Assembly (NCBI GenBank): GCA_964468725.1
Contig: CAYXVU010000029.1
Coordinates: 1-38,371, forward strand
From: CAYXVU01 sp964468725
Lineage (GTDB): Bacteria; Acidobacteriota; Blastocatellia; UBA7656
Reading direction: 5' to 3'
Length of the DNA stretch: 38,371 nucleotides
Of the stretch, positions 38,078 to 38,371 are shown piece by piece. The notes beneath the pieces were generated by a model, which saw only the letters and a program-made list of their open reading frames with translations, did not search any database and was not told where the DNA came from. The position numbers and the translations under genes are program-made. How positions within the stretch are numbered: the first letter of the stretch is position 1; every line of letters begins with the position of its first letter.

Positions 38078-38371
38078 TCAATCACTGATTCCGGGTAATA
38101 CCAGAACCGGACGAACTTCCATCTTCCAGGTCAACCGCCCTCCGAATCGTGGGTCAGTTTTTACTAACCCTACGGCGGTCTCAAGATCGGCGGCTTCGAG
38201 AAAGTAGTATCCGGCGACGGGTTCGGCTCCTGGGGTAAACGGAGCGGCATCCACCACTCCCTCTGCTCCCCTGAGCACGATGCCGTTCATTTCAAGCGGC
38301 AAAGCGGATTTCCCTGTTCAGTCATTGCCGTGATGAAGGCCTGTGCTGCCGCCAGATGACGCTGTTGTTCT
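38078..38371 (-). pseudogene. YCII-related/DGPF-type protein, frameshifted and cut by the right edge
   Basis: The C-terminal part (38078-38302) reads MNGIVLRGAEGVVDAAPF, AGYYFLEAADLETAVGLV and MEVRPVLVLP, matching the second half of YCII-related proteins. The matching N-terminal half is in another frame just upstream at the edge: HLAAAQAFITAMTEQG. The two halves join if one base is added near GGGAAA (plus strand 38309-38314), giving EQGKSALPLEMNG. This is either a real frameshift mutation or a base-calling error in a homopolymer. The family has a ferredoxin-like fold and a largely unknown role. It lies upstream of DUF899 on the same strand. Confidence 0.7.

Noticed and set aside
1..38371. tRNA, rRNA, CRISPR arrays, integrases and intact insertion sequences.
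   Set aside because: None could be recognised on either strand.

Overview
The window looks like chromosomal DNA of an Acidobacteriota bacterium, plausibly from the Blastocatellia/Pyrinomonadales side. The evidence is the gene content: two tandem VWFA-related proteins of the type expanded in Acidobacteria, a fragment of an acidobacterial ADOP-type permease fused to another protein, paired cytochrome c/copper-monooxygenase-like proteins, several PQQ-type beta-propellers, and many signal-peptide proteins of unknown role. Base composition is moderate (about 53% G+C judged by eye). No rRNA, tRNA, CRISPR array, integrase or intact insertion sequence was seen.

Layout. 1-9413, all minus strand: a PQQ-type alcohol dehydrogenase with an N-terminal haem domain that runs off the left edge, a small secreted protein, two tandem haem/copper proteins, and three exported alpha/beta hydrolases (DUF3089, polyester/feruloyl-esterase-like, carboxylesterase type B). 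9414-9954 is a 541-bp divergent regulatory region in front of a TetR regulator (9955-10587). 10605-14925, minus strand: a probable gene remnant, a small membrane protein, a repeat-containing protein ending in a haem motif, DUF3303, glyA and a DUF3298-type protein. 15119-21716, plus strand: M14 peptidase, amidohydrolase, ArsC-like protein, PQQ propeller and a secreted protein, mostly closely spaced. 21758-22648, minus: a RodZ-like membrane HTH protein. 22890-26374, plus: a bacterial microcompartment shell gene, an acylating aldehyde dehydrogenase with a long tail, CorA and a small membrane protein, closed by a terminator-like hairpin. 26403-35342, minus: two VWA proteins, the ADOP/PQQ chimera, a rhodanese and an MMPL transporter/LolA-like/outer-membrane-barrel operon. 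35511-38371: TfoX-like and membrane genes divergent from an HxlR regulator, then a membrane protein, DUF899 and a frameshifted YCII gene at the right edge.

How the genes may work together. Most products are exported, which suggests breakdown of external esters, peptides and alcohols coupled to periplasmic oxidation. The MMPL, LolA-like and barrel genes form a translationally coupled envelope lipid-transport unit. The most unusual unit is the compact microcompartment locus: one hexameric shell gene beside one aldehyde dehydrogenase that carries a C-terminal tail with a motif shared by other microcompartment enzymes. No pentamer shell gene and no signature enzyme lie in the window. Regulation is best resolved in front of hxlR, where two matching 15-bp inverted repeats lie 30 bp apart over divergent promoters.
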